From Alnus glutinosa (Eukaryota > Streptophyta > Magnoliopsida > Fagales > Betulaceae), in NCBI RefSeq assembly GCF_958979055.1, contig NC_084887.1:29734044-29798043 (forward strand): a stretch of 64,000 nucleotides of DNA, given 5' to 3'. The first letter of the stretch is position 1. Every line of letters starts with the position of its first letter. The notes beneath the pieces are model-generated. The model was not told the DNA's origin. It searched no databases and saw nothing but the letters and a program-made list of their open reading frames with translations. The translations under genes were made by a program, and so were the position numbers. Below, piece by piece: positions 23,404 through 34,130 of this stretch.

Positions 23404-23805
23404 TCATATCTGGATTACAATATTTCTCTTGTTTGAATCTGAAGAGCTCTGCTTGGACAGGTATGATTCTCCTAAGGACTCCAAACTAGAACCATATCCA
23501 ATCCCTTGGCCGTATCCAAACCCCACACCAACACCACAACCAATCCCAGCCCCAAAAACCAGCTGCAAATGATTCCACGGCCACCGACCATGACCAATCC
23601 CTCCGACCAACCCAAACCCCATTCCAACACCACACCCAATCCCGACGCCAACTCCTGGCCCCAACACTAGTTCCTCCGCCTTCTTGCGCTCGTTTTGGAA
23701 AAATTTAGCAACCGGGAATGGCTTCTTCTCATTCCTTTTCTTGTTGCCATTCCATTTCCAAAAGGAGTCGGAATCGGCTTTCATGAGTTTGGGGCTTGTT
23801 ATCAT
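23404..23805 (-). CDS. Small glycine-rich protein, uncharacterised plant family
   Basis: One uninterrupted frame of 133 residues starting at the first ATG (MITSPKLMKADSDSFWKWNG). The first third is basic (KKRNEKKPFPVAKFFQNERK). The middle is a glycine/valine-rich module present twice with a hydrophobic spacer: PGVGVGIGCGVGMGFGLVGG, then RWPWNHLQLVFG, then AGIGCGVGVGFGYGQGIGYG. The end is serine-rich. I recall similar short proteins with the G-rich, WPWNHL, G-rich pattern in many dicots, without an assigned function. The glycine-rich repeats could form a membrane-associated hairpin, but that is inference. There is no signal peptide. A non-ATG extension to 23817 in the same frame is possible but unlikely. 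Confidence 0.7.
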   Translation of the reverse strand: MITSPKLMKADSDSFWKWNGNKKRNEKKPFPVAKFFQNERKKAEELVLGPGVGVGIGCGVGMGFGLVGGIGHGRWPWNHLQLVFGAGIGCGVGVGFGYGQGIGYGSSLESLGESYLSKQSSSDSNKRNIVIQI

Positions 23806-24011
23806 GGTGCGAGTCAAGCAGTGGGTGAAGATGATGGCCTGTTGTTTGGGTTGAATCCTTATCGGTTACCTTGTGGATATGTATGCGAGTGTGTGAGTGA
23901 GTGACCTCCCACTTCTTGTCCCATCTCGCTAATTTGTTTGTTTATGAAGGAATTTTTTAGCATCCCACTTGCAGTTGCAAGAAGCAAAGAATTTTAATAC
24001 GTCCCATTATT

Positions 24012-24297
24012 GGTATGTTTGGAAATAGTGATTTTTAAAATGTGTAATTTAAAAAGGTAATTTTTTAAAACACAGTTAAGGATTTGGCAAAATCGTAGTT
24101 TGATCTTTAAAATCGCAGGTTAGCCTTTTAAAATTTTGTGTTTTCAAAAAAGCACCTTATTGTCTGTGATTTGAAAAAAAGTTTTCTGCGTTTTTAAATC
24201 GCAATTTTTTAAAAATGTAATTTCCAAACGGTTCATTTTCTGCGATTTGATTTAAAATCGCATTTTTTATGTACGAAATCGTAATCTCAAACACACC
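24012..24297 (+). mobile_element. MITE, family with CGATTT-rich arms, copy 2
   Basis: About 286 bp with termini GGTATGTTTGG and (reverse complement of right end) GGTGTGTTTGAGATTACGAT. It matches the reverse complement of 3084-3377 through shared words such as GATTTGGCAAAAT, TTAAAATTTTGTG, TTTCTGCG and TTTAAATCGCA. It lies upstream of the glycine-rich gene (about 200 bp from its start). Confidence 0.75.
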
Positions 24298-24434
24298 TCT
24301 ATGCTCTTCTCTGTAATCCACTTTATGAATAATTACGATAGAAGGCTCAAAAGACTAATTAAAAATTAAATGACGCAATTAACTAGATGTTTTATATATT
24401 ATTCTTCGATTTTTTTATTTTTCTCTGTTAAATC

Positions 24435-25772
24435 TAGGGGTGGGTATCGGGTAAGTCGGTGTCGGAAATAGCATTTCCGATTACCGACCCGCCCTTGTCG
24501 GTAAAGTCGGATAATTACCCGACATCTTTTCGTTAAACTTTGATTTTGAAATTGTCGGATAAATCGAGAAAATCGGAAAGTCGGTAATAGTCGGTCGGAT
24601 GAATCGGTAATACGAACACGTACAGATATGCCCATAAAGGCATAAACACAGGCAAACATCCAGAAAGAGTCGAAAAGGCCAAGTAAAACTCAAAACATGA
24701 AAATAAAATAAAATAAAATTATGTGAAATGTGTAATAACAATAACTACAAGGATCTAAATCAGTCAGAAAACGATAACAAAGAGTTTCGTAAATCGAAAA
24801 ACAGAGAAAAGTATAAACGACATAGATCTATCATCTATGCTAATTGCTGTACCTGGTTTGCAAAGAAGCAACCAGAGGGAGTCAGGGAGAGTTTGGTAGA
24901 GAAGCTAAAAATGGAACAGAAGCGAACGGGCCATGGCAGCCTGGCAGGTGAATGAGCTTTATGAACCCCCCAAACGCAGTACTTCCGGTCTGTTTGGTTG
25001 CTGGGGGAAAGGGGGAAAGTTAATCGAGGCAAATAAATTAAAAAGCATGGAATCTGAGACTGAAAGACGTTTAAACGGAGGGGTGGACAGCTGAACTGGT
25101 GGAGTGGCGAACGGGCAAGGATTTCTGGTTCTGGGTTTGGGGGGGAGGGGGGGGGGGAGACGGCGCTGTGGGTCTGAGCTGAGGGTGAAGCCGTGAAGGT
25201 CAAATGGAGTGGGGAGAATTAACTTCAAGGATGAGTACCTTGGAAGAGGCAAAAATCTAATGGTGGAGAATGGTCAAAAACAAAACAAAAAAAAACATGG
25301 GAACGTGCACCGCAGCACCTTGAAAGAGGCAAAACCTGCTGAAATTACAAAATAAAAATGTAGAAAACGATTTTTTTTATTGGCTTGGATGATGTGTAAG
25401 AGAAGATGGGACAAATGCTCAGAAAGTGCTTGGGAAAGTGGGAAACATGTGCCTACTGCCTAGCCTTAAAACGTATAGAATACTAAGAATAGCAGCAAGT
25501 GGGTTTTAGTCTTTTAGACTAAAAGAGAACAGGCTGAAGCTGAACAACAGCAAAAAAAAAATTAGTTCTATATGCACTGTCGCTTGTCGGTCGGTCGGTA
25601 ACCGACGAAATTTTTTTCTTTTTTCGATTACCGACCGACAATGTATTCGAAAATAAATTTAATTTCGATTTTTGATTTTTTTTTTTTCGGTAGGCGGTAG
25701 GCGGTCAAAGTCGGTTCGGTAGCGGTCGATGAATTTTCGGTAGTCGGTAATCAGATAATTTGCCCACCCCTA
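24435..25772. mobile_element. Non-autonomous hAT element, 1338 bp
   Basis: Termini are perfect 10-bp inverted repeats (TAGGGGTGGG left, CCCACCCCTA right), flanked by an exact 8-bp target duplication GTTAAATC (24427-24434 and 25773-25780). Subterminal regions are packed with TCGGTA/TACCGA words on both sides, as in hAT ends. The central 850 bp differ in composition and include a G-rich block (25135-25160) and, on the minus strand, proline-rich open stretches; this may be a captured 5' gene region. There is no hAT transposase, so it needs a partner element to move. Confidence 0.93.
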
Positions 25773-25780
25773 GTTAAATC

Positions 25781-27909
25781 CATCTTTTGATCAATTTTAA
25801 CATTTTTTTAAAAATAAAAAATCAACGGTAAATTCACAGCGCCATATCAACAAAAAAATGACAAGAAAGTAACATTTTTCATAATAAATATATTATTATG
25901 TCATTTAAATTTTTTAATAATATAGCACTACACACCGTTAAATATAACAGAATAAAATGTTATTTGGGAAGTGAATATCTCAAAGTTCACCTATTTTCCC
26001 CCGAAAGAGCGAAGCAGGTTGGGCAAGTTACAAGTATTTACTCGAAATTGAATAATAGTTTTCGTTTGATTTGAGGCGCCCAAGAAGAAAAATCTTTAGG
26101 CGCAAGAAAGATGATCACGTGCCTTTAAGCAGAAGGTTGAAATTTTCAACAAAATCGCAGGCACCTCTATATTGAGGATTGAGCCATTGAAAGTAGGCTT
26201 TGAATACAGCGAGTGGACCCCATCTTGCTGGTACAAAGGGCTTCCAATTGGTACGAACCAACAGGATAAACTGAATGGTTGTTGCCGCTTATTTAAGTGA
26301 TGCGGCAACCACTTAAATAAGCGGCAACAACCATGACCTTTCTAGAGCGCAGCACAACGGCCCCAATATATGCAGCACCCGTCCTTCTCTCACCATCATC
26401 ATGTGCTAATGGAAGTCAATGCAAACATGTTTGGCCACAAATTTTCTTTCGCAAGATTTCTTATAATTCAATTTTTTAAAAAAAGACGTGTTCTTTAATA
26501 TGTTAAAAAAAAAAAAAAAAAAAAACTTAACCTCCTTGAATAACTTTCATCACATTTTTGTAACTACCTTCTAATTTAAAAAAAAATTAAATTTAGTATA
26601 TTTATCTTTTAATTTTTGTTCAACTTCACTCATCCGTTAAAATTCTTAAACGAGGGGTGTCAAAATTTTCAAAATACTTCTATTTTTTTAAAAAAAAAAT
26701 TACATGAATTTAAGTATTTGTTAGAATTTAACAAAATTTGTAAAAATACTCACCCTTGAATCTTTGCAAATATATAATCAAAGGTATTTTGAAAATCTTG
26801 AAAAGATTTAACGAAAAGTCATAACAGATGAGTGAAATTGAAAAAAAAAATGAAAAATGGATATACTAAATTAAAAGTTTTTAAAATTATCTCTAAAAAG
26901 ATAATTTCAAAAACGATGACAATTCAGAGGAGTTAAGTAAAGTTTTTTTTTTTAAAAAAAATATATATATATATATATATATATATACTTCTCTCATTTT
27001 TAAAAAACACATATAACTTTTTAAAGAAAAATTGTAATTTATAAAAAATTTGTGTCCAACATATTTTAACATGTCAATTCAAGGCATCCTAGCCTTTTAG
27101 TTGGTAAGAAGGGTCACATTGGAGAATGAGGCGCACCCTACAAAAGCTTTTAAAAATCTCTACCTAATAAGCCTGATGTTAAACGTTTAGACTTTTGTTG
27201 TCAAACATTGACATGATTAGTCTGATGTGCGTACGCGTCATTCTTATAAGCATTAATGTAATTGGACAATTTGGACTAATAATTAATTTTCAAGTCCCAC
27301 GAACGGCATCGTCCTATTTATTAGTTTGGGCTCTGTTTGTTTTGTTCTGATAAAACGTTTTATAAGCAAATTATGTAATTTTTGGGTTTTGTTTATGGCT
27401 CAATTAATTCTAGAGAGTGTTTAGCTCTCAAATTTAAGACAATTCAGATATGTAATTGAAAGAAATTATTTATGAAACTTAACTAACTGAATAAATGATT
27501 AGATAATTAAATTTTTATTTGGTAGTCTTTTTTTATAATTACTTGTACAAATAATTATAGATGATCTGATTCAAAATATAAACTCTTTTTTTAATTGTTT
27601 TTGGGGGATTTAAAAAAAAAAAAAATTGCTCAATTTTATATCAGAAAAGACGTAATTATTTAATGAGGGCCGGACATCCTCCCAAAAAGCAATTATTTGT
27701 CAAACCGGCTTTTCTTGACCTGACTTTCATGTTTCATTTGTAATGAAAAAAAGGGCGTCCGTTGAATTAGAAGTTGCCACGAGGTTTACATGCAATCTCT
27801 TACAAATAAGAGAGTCGAGCTCTCACCCTCATTCACATTCAAGCCTCAGGATATCTACACAGTACTCGATCCCATAAGAAAGCAGAGACTCAAGCCGTAT
27901 TCATTCAAG

Positions 27910-27910
<1 letters not shown>
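25781..27910. other. Gap with a perfect hairpin and AT-rich DNA
   Basis: Apart from the 25-bp perfect hairpin at 26275-26334, nothing is recognised. There are homopolymer runs (26504-26525), a (TA)n run at 26961-26987 and a stretch of A/T-rich sequence. The last 150 bp before 27948 are less biased and likely include the promoter of the gene there. Confidence 0.45.
26275..26334. repeat. Perfect 25-bp inverted repeat with 10-bp loop
   Basis: Arms 26275-26299 and 26310-26334 are exact reverse complements (left arm starts ATGGTTGTTGCCGCTTATTT), separated by a 10-base loop containing GCGGCAAC, itself a repeat of a piece of the arm. Perfect symmetry suggests recent origin. It could be a cruciform-forming palindrome, a tiny MITE remnant or a small-RNA hairpin; nothing else decides between these. 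Confidence 0.9.

Positions 27911-27944
<34 letters not shown>
27911..27944 (+). repeat. (CT)17 microsatellite in the leader of the next gene
   Basis: Seventeen CT repeats end three bases before the ATG at 27948, so they probably lie in the 5' untranslated region. CT tracts in this position are common in plant leaders. Confidence 0.9.
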
Positions 27945-27947
<3 letters not shown>

Positions 27948-28358
27948 ATGGAGTTAATTCCTAAACCAATTCAAGGTAGCCTGAAGAGATACTGGCGAAG
28001 ACAACGATACCAACGGCTCCATGGTTCAAAAAGAATCCGAAAGAACGTAAAGACCATGAGGTTGGGGGACGGCCCTGGTAGAGTTTGGAGGATCAGAGCA
28101 CTTCCAAAGCTGCGGTTGAAGATTGGGTCACCTTTGAAGCTCTGGACCAAGCTCAAGAATGCTTATATGAACACGATGCTTAGCTTGGCTGGCAACGTAG
28201 CCCACTTGAGTAGTAGCAACACTAACGTTTTCGGTGGAAAACGCATTCCAAAGGCTCGGCAACCAGTTCCCCTTAATTATTCGTTTGAAGAAATTGAGAA
28301 TAGGCTGGTTATCGAGATTTACAAGGCCCTGGCTTCTCGTGAATTAACTCCCATGTAG
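27948..28358 (+). CDS. Small basic protein, uncharacterised plant family
   Basis: An intact single-exon frame of 136 residues beginning MELIPKPIQGSLKRYWRRQR. The N-terminal two thirds are strongly basic (RYQRLHGSKRIRKNVKTMRL, GRVWRIRALPKLRLKIGSPL, KLWTKLKNAYMNTMLSLAGN). The C-terminus carries GKRIPKARQ and a helix-like FEEIENRLVIEIYKALASRE. I recall short dicot proteins with this layout (RRxYQRL, then RRVWKIR, then LKLxxKLKDAYV, ending IYKALxASRE), usually intronless and of unknown function, so this is a real family rather than a random frame. No signal peptide, transmembrane segment or catalytic motif is visible. Nuclear location is plausible from the basic charge, as inference only. Confidence 0.82.
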   Translation: MELIPKPIQGSLKRYWRRQRYQRLHGSKRIRKNVKTMRLGDGPGRVWRIRALPKLRLKIGSPLKLWTKLKNAYMNTMLSLAGNVAHLSSSNTNVFGGKRIPKARQPVPLNYSFEEIENRLVIEIYKALASRELTPM

Positions 28359-29489
28359 AGGAACTATATATATATATTATTTGTCTTTTTCTTCTTCTGT
28401 AACGAACTTTTGCTTGGATCCCTTGAATAGTTGGGAAACTGAACGCGCGTGTTCTTTTCTTTTCTTTTCTTTTTTCCATTTTTTCTTCTGTAATTTCTTC
28501 TTTCTTTTATGAGCTTAATGGCCAAGAATTTCTTCTGTAATTCTGTAGCACATAGCTCACATGTTGAAGTTTTGCAAGCAAAACAAATCTGGTATTCGAA
28601 TTTGGCTAAACAGAGACACAAAGATTCACCTCCGTGCAACTAAAATGATTTTAGTATGCCTTTCTGTTTGTTGTTGAAACATATTTAAATTGTAAATAAG
28701 AACTTTTTTTCCCTTTGGTATTGAAAAGGGACCGGTGGAGAGAAGGAAAGCCGGACAGGCCAGAAGGGAGGAGAACTGGAGAAAAGCTTCTCCTCTTCCC
28801 CAAGACTCTCACGGTCATTGGGGAGTGGGTGGACTCTCACAGAGGGGGGAGAGCTAGGAGAAAAACTCACGTTCTCAACCTATAATAATTCATCACCGGT
28901 GCTAAAGGATACTGTATATTTTATATTTATTACGTTATGTAGCCAACTACATGATCGGCCCCCACCCCATGTCAGCCACACCCACACCACCCCCAGAATG
29001 AACCACCCGAGGTATTGGTCGACCATCTCTATGACAAACCGTGGGTATCTTGCAATGGAGACTCAAGTCCAATTTTCTCGCCCAAGGGGTTTTTGCTGTA
29101 TACGTAGGAGGAGGAGACGAGGTTGTTGGCATTGTCAGCGCGGGTGTGAAAGCAGCTACAAAAGAGGTAGGATAGATAGGCGTGTTGCTGTTGCTAATTG
29201 AAAAATGTGGGCAGATATATATAGCAAGTTTAATTAATTTTTTAGTGGCTGACGGGCCAATGCCATGCATGTAGATTGTCAAATTACATAGTAAAGAAAA
29301 AATTACCAGAAGGCTTAATTTTCTACTGATAATAATTCATCGAAGAATGGATCACACTGCACATTTCGTTTATGGGATCCACTACTATATTAGATGAGAG
29401 AATATTGCTTTTGAAATAGTAAATAATTATACTAATTAATAACTGTATGGAAGTTTAATTTATGCGAGACAATACAACACTCCCAAAAA
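28359..29489. other. Gap with unassigned sequence
   Basis: Holds the 3' region of the small basic gene. The segment 28700-29200 is less AT-rich, with open frames on both strands, for example a glycine/valine-rich reading near 29085-29170. None matches a family I know and the opposing frames mirror each other, so no gene is called. Confidence 0.4.
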
Positions 29490-30250
29490 CAAAAGCCTGC
29501 TAGTAACAGAGTGGATCTCTGCAGTTATTTATCCTCATCAGAAATTGGCTATTCCAATTCATGAAACTCGACAGTTCCAGCTTATTGCAGCCATCAGCAC
29601 TCTTGATCACATTTGGTATGTGGATACCAATTGGTGCACAATGGGATTCAACCAGTTTTAGCAAAGTCTCTTCAGCAGATTTTTGTTACTGTACGTGAAT
29701 TGAAGCATCACAACCTTGTTTGGGTTAATGCTAAATCCTCTTCTCTTTGCAGTCCCCCTCTCCCGGGAACAGTCAAAGCCAACTTTGATGTTGCGGTGAA
29801 GTCTGATTTTGCTGTGGCTGCTATATATAGTCCTTACTGATTCCAATGATAATATTGTCTCTTCCACAGATGCAGCTATAGGCGAGGCTTGAGGCTCTTT
29901 TAGCTATTCAATCAGCAGCTTCTCTTGGGGTGTACTCTCTCATCCTTGAAGGGGATGCCATCAACATCATTCTTGCCATTCAAAAGCCGGATCTTTTAAG
30001 GATCGGAACTTTGCTTCTATTATTTCGAATATCAACTTTTTGTTGCTTTCTTTTTATAGCCGGAAAGCTAATAAAATCTTTATAAGTGCCAATAGTTGTG
30101 CACATTTGTTAGATAGATGGGCCGCTCTCAACCTATTCTTCGATAGCATTTTCAATTGATCTTTCATTTACTTTTCTATTCAAATCATGAACAGAGAAGA
30201 CTCCCCTAGCCTTTATAACTTTTTCCCATTTGATTAAAAAAAAAAAAAGC
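29490..30250 (+). mobile_element. LINE relic: RNase H domain and poly-A tail
   Basis: Corrected only by eye across frameshifts, the sequence reads as the C-terminal RNase H-like domain of plant L1-type LINEs: KANFDVAVKSDFAVAA, DSNDNIVSST, then LLAIQSAASLGVYSLILEGD, AINIILAIQKPDL, SANSCAHLLDRWAALNLFFD and finally LYNFFPFD. It ends in a poly-A run at about 30237-30249. The 5' part of the element is missing, and stops and frameshifts show it is inactive. Confidence 0.85.
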
Positions 30251-31233
30251 CATCAAGGCAATAACATAATTCACATTAAATATTGAATGAGAGACACTTC
30301 AATATGTAAGTGTGCTCCGTAATCAAAATTCCCTCATTAATGTGGACACAAATATTTACAAAATATATAACTAATCTTGGAAAATCTCCAACTCTCATGA
30401 GTTGCATATATTCAGTTTACTATGTGCGTGGCATCTCGACTTTCATTCCCCCTTCTTTCTTTTCTTTTCTCTCTTTATTTTTTTCTTTCTATGTTAGCAT
30501 CTAATAGAATTTGTATCTAACCCCTAAATTTCTCACCGATGTTAAGATAGAACACACATCTTCTTTGTTTTTTTCATGAGCAAAAAAGGGTAAGGGGAGG
30601 CAAACAGTGGCTGAAATTCTCTAAACCACGGTAAACTGAATATATAATAGGATTATAGGAACTTAATTGCCAAGACCCCAATTAAAAGGGTCTAGATGAA
30701 CTTGCAATACAGGAAATCAGTCGACACTCCCTTAAGATAGAACGGGCCACAACCTAACTTTAGCTCCACTAAAGAAATAGCAATAAAAAGCCCATGAGTA
30801 GGGGATTAATGGGCATTAGTCCCCATCCGTTGGCAAAAATAAATGGCGGAGATTGTTAAGATTGGGGGAGAAGTCTAATTATTTTATTTGTTGAAGCAAT
30901 CTCTACTATTTCTTTTGTAATTTTTTCACTGAATCAAGCCAAACTCAACCCTTGTAACTAAGGCAACCACTGTACCAATTAATTTTTTTTTTATTTTTTT
31001 TTTAACATGAGATGAAATACCACTAATGTGTAAAGTCATCGACAACCTTTAATTTATCTTTAAAAGCTCATTTTCTCATCCTCTTCAACAGCGCCGTTGG
31101 ATAAGGAAATTCTTCCTACATGATGTGTAGCCCACTATGGCTGTTAATCTAATCATGAATTGAAGAGAAATTAATCACTAATTATTACCTAATTTTGGAG
31201 ACAATCGGCGCTGCCCACTTACAACGTATACGT
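30251..31233. other. Gap, nothing recognised
   Basis: Intergenic sequence with no recognisable coding family, RNA gene or element end. Confidence 0.45.
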
Positions 31234-31251
31234 AACTCATCTACCAATAGT

Positions 31252-31368
31252 CTTCAAGAAGTAGCTCGATCAGTTGGGGACCACGCCTTATGAAACGGAG
31301 GTCTCTAGTTCGAATTTCCTCTCCCCCTCTTATATGGACATGTCAAAAAATAAAAAATAAAAAATAAA
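31252..31368 (+). mobile_element. tRNA-derived SINE with perfect 18-bp target duplications
   Basis: A 117-bp insertion. The head has pol III promoter-like boxes: an A-box-like TAGCTCGATCAGTTGG near 31262 and a B-box-like AGTTCGAATTT near 31307. The body ends CTTATATGGACATGTC and a tail of (AAAAAT)n. It is flanked by an exact 18-bp repeat, AACTCATCTACCAATAGT, at 31234-31251 and 31369-31386. A second copy in reverse orientation is at 36651-36764. The perfect duplication suggests a relatively recent insertion. Confidence 0.93.
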
Positions 31369-31386
31369 AACTCATCTACCAATAGT

Positions 31387-33665
31387 GACAGTAATCACGT
31401 GGTTGGGCTCGGGTTAGGCCCCAAGACCACAAGGGTCTAGCTAGCTTGGACCGAAGCTTTTAATTTAAAAAATTTTAAAAAAAAAATGAAATTTAAATAA
31501 AAAAGATATATAACACTCGTGATCAAGTTAATCCATCCCAGATTTTGACAAAAATAAAAGAAACAAATGAAGAAAAAGATAGGGAAATTCAAAGCAGTCA
31601 GAGAGTACTTATATAAAAAAAAAAAAAAGCAGTCAGAGAGTAGGGGCGTGGAGTATAGTCAACATTTCATGTTTTGAATTTTGAATTTTGAGAGTGAGAA
31701 ATAATATTTTATTTTTTTAATCCAAAATATCGTAGAAAACATATACGATTATATATTTTCAACACAAGACAGCGTGTAAATTAGAAATCATAATTGTGGT
31801 CGTTGGCAAGGAAAATCAATTAGCTATTAATATTGCCTTCAACGGAAAGCAAATCACGTACGTACGTTAGTTGTCAATGGTTGTTTTGGTATGGAATAAT
31901 GGAATGGTTTCTTTCCTAAATCAACATTATTTATCATGTTTAGGCATGAATATATGTATATAACAAGGAAGAATTAGTCAGTATCCTCTAAAATTCTTAA
32001 AATATTATTTCTAAGAGGTAGATTTACTTAAATCCAAATCTTTCTTTTCAAATTAAATAATTAAGATTCTACTGTGTCAGTATTAAATTTAAATTATTCT
32101 TCAAAATAAAATAGTAAATATTTAGGTACAAGTTGAATTGGTAAAAGTGATAAATGTACGTTGATACGACATCACTCCAAGATACAATTCTTTGAATACC
32201 TTTGTTCAAGTGGTAATTTTTATTATTACTCTTTCTCTTAAAAAAAGAAAAAAAAAAAAAGAAAACCTAAAGCTAGCTAAATGTGTTTTGGGGTGACAAA
32301 AGATTATATCTCATGGAGTATTGATGAAATCTAGGTGATCACCACTAAATATATACTAAGAATTTTAGAGGATCTTGAACCATATTTTGCAAAATTCTGT
32401 AAAAACAAAGAAATTAAAAATAATTTTACCATTCATGACCCCCCATCAGGTGGTTGATCGAGAACATACTTCTTCGTCACTACATTTAGAACTATTTACA
32501 TAATAAATCTAAATAAAAATAATAATAATAATAATAATAATCTAAAATAGGATCTGTATAGTAAGGCCAGGTTTAATAATATATATTTGGCGTTTTTTCC
32601 AATAAATATGCCATATATATATAAGGGCTGCTCCCGCATAGCCGCATAGGATCATGGACGTGGACGTGCCTTGTCTCGGCCCAAAGCTAATTACAGCAGG
32701 GCATGGACTTGGATCCTTTTAATTCCATTCCATTTCTCGGCCCAAAGGAAACCACCTCATTTCAATTTCTTTCTTTTGTTTCCTCACTACAGTACACATA
32801 ATCCCACGTACAGCTTTCTTTTTTAATTATTCAAATGGGAAAAAGGGTCAAATCAGGAATACATGTAATTTTTTATTTTAACTTTTTGTTATTAGGAACA
32901 CATAATTTTCATTGAGGGCACTGGTGTTGTTTTGTTTATTTCGTTGGAGCCTCAGCTAGCTTAGCTTGTTTGACCTCATGTATTATTCTATTCTACTATA
33001 TATGTTGGCTTCCATTTTGACAAGGGGTTGAGTTGAAGATTAAAATATATATTATTTTTTTAAAAAAAATAATAATAATAATGAAACGACAATTTAATTT
33101 GTGGGCAATCCCCAATTTATGGTGTTGCATAGAAAAGGACGGCCAATTTGATTTAGAATCGATCAGTACCAGCAATTAGCCAAGGACCAACTAATCAAAC
33201 AAAACCAAAGATACTCTTCTTCACAAAAGTGATTGTTGGCTGCATAACAAGGAACATATATCACCAATTACAATTTGATTGGGATGGCCGTGACACACCA
33301 GAAAGAGGGCCATAGAGTTAGTTAAAGTTGTGATAAAGAAGCAAACAATATTGCTACATTACAATTATTATATATCAACCTTACTTCAAAAAATTATATC
33401 CTATAAAAAAGCCACCTCATGACAAGGAAAACGAAACCTCCTCCTCAAGAGAACCACATCCACATCCACATCCGCATCCACCGCCACCGCCCACCACCAC
33501 CTCATATGCTTCCATGCCACGCCAACATCCTTCCTTTTCTACCAAACTCTTTCTGTTTTTCAACTGCAATTTATCCAAACTCATATATATTCATTCCTCT
33601 CTCAACCTTTAAGCCTCACACGCCCCCCTACTGATATATATATATATATACTCTCACTCTAACTG

Positions 33666-33698
<33 letters not shown>

Positions 33699-33900
33699 GA
33701 ACAGCCAGCTAGGACTAGTGAGGGCGCTCTCTCTAACGGTCTCGGGCCTCCTTTCAGATTCCTTTTGAGAGAACAAAGAGTTAGGATTTTTGAACGAAAG
33801 CCAATCAACTGCTTCCATGTGTTCAGTCTATTAAAAATCAGGGACAAGCATCGGCTTGATTGGTTCATCCCATGCGTACGTCCTGTGCGCCCGCAAACAC
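31387..33900. other. Intergenic region upstream of the CCCH gene
   Basis: AT-rich sequence with microsatellites, including (AAT)n near 32517-32540 and CT repeats at 33668-33697. A duplicated AGCAGTCAGAGAGTA motif occurs at about 31593-31607 and 31629-31643, separated by an A-run. No coding family is recognised; the last several hundred bases are probable promoter. Confidence 0.45.
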
Positions 33901-33929
33901 CTGCACCTTATCACTCCCGCCCATTTCCG

Positions 33930-33944
33930 TATAAATAAATAAAT
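33930..33944 (+). promoter_or_regulatory. Likely TATA box of the CCCH zinc-finger gene
   Basis: TATAAATAAATAAAT about 200 bp upstream of the ATG. The leader that follows is pyrimidine-rich, and a likely leader intron (34003-34124, CAG|GTCAGA to TTCAG|CCTCAC) would shorten the mature 5' untranslated region to about 45-50 bases. Both are inferred from consensus only. Confidence 0.6.
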
Positions 33945-34130
33945 AGCGTTTCTTCATTAGCTTTGCTTCTCGCTGAATCTCTTCCGCTCTGCTGTGGTTC
34001 AGGTCAGATTCTATTCTGCAATATTCTCGTATGCTTTGTTTTCTGTTTCCTGAGACTTTTATCTGTACGTTCTTCTAGCTGTTTTGATCTGACACTTTTC
34101 TGTTTGTTTCTCGAGAAAATTCAGCCTCAC

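Noticed and set aside
24835-25252. Two proline-rich minus-strand frames
   Set aside because: Both lie inside the hAT element (24435-25772), overlap each other and match no protein family; treated as element interior.
28818-29282. Opposed frames on both strands, one with a VGGGDEVVGIVSAGVKAAT-like reading
   Set aside because: Low-complexity sequence reads well on both strands; the plus frame has stops on both sides and no known family could be named.
33963-34130. N-terminal extension of the CCCH protein
   Set aside because: The in-frame text is hydrophobic leader-like sequence holding a likely leader intron; family members begin near MEK.
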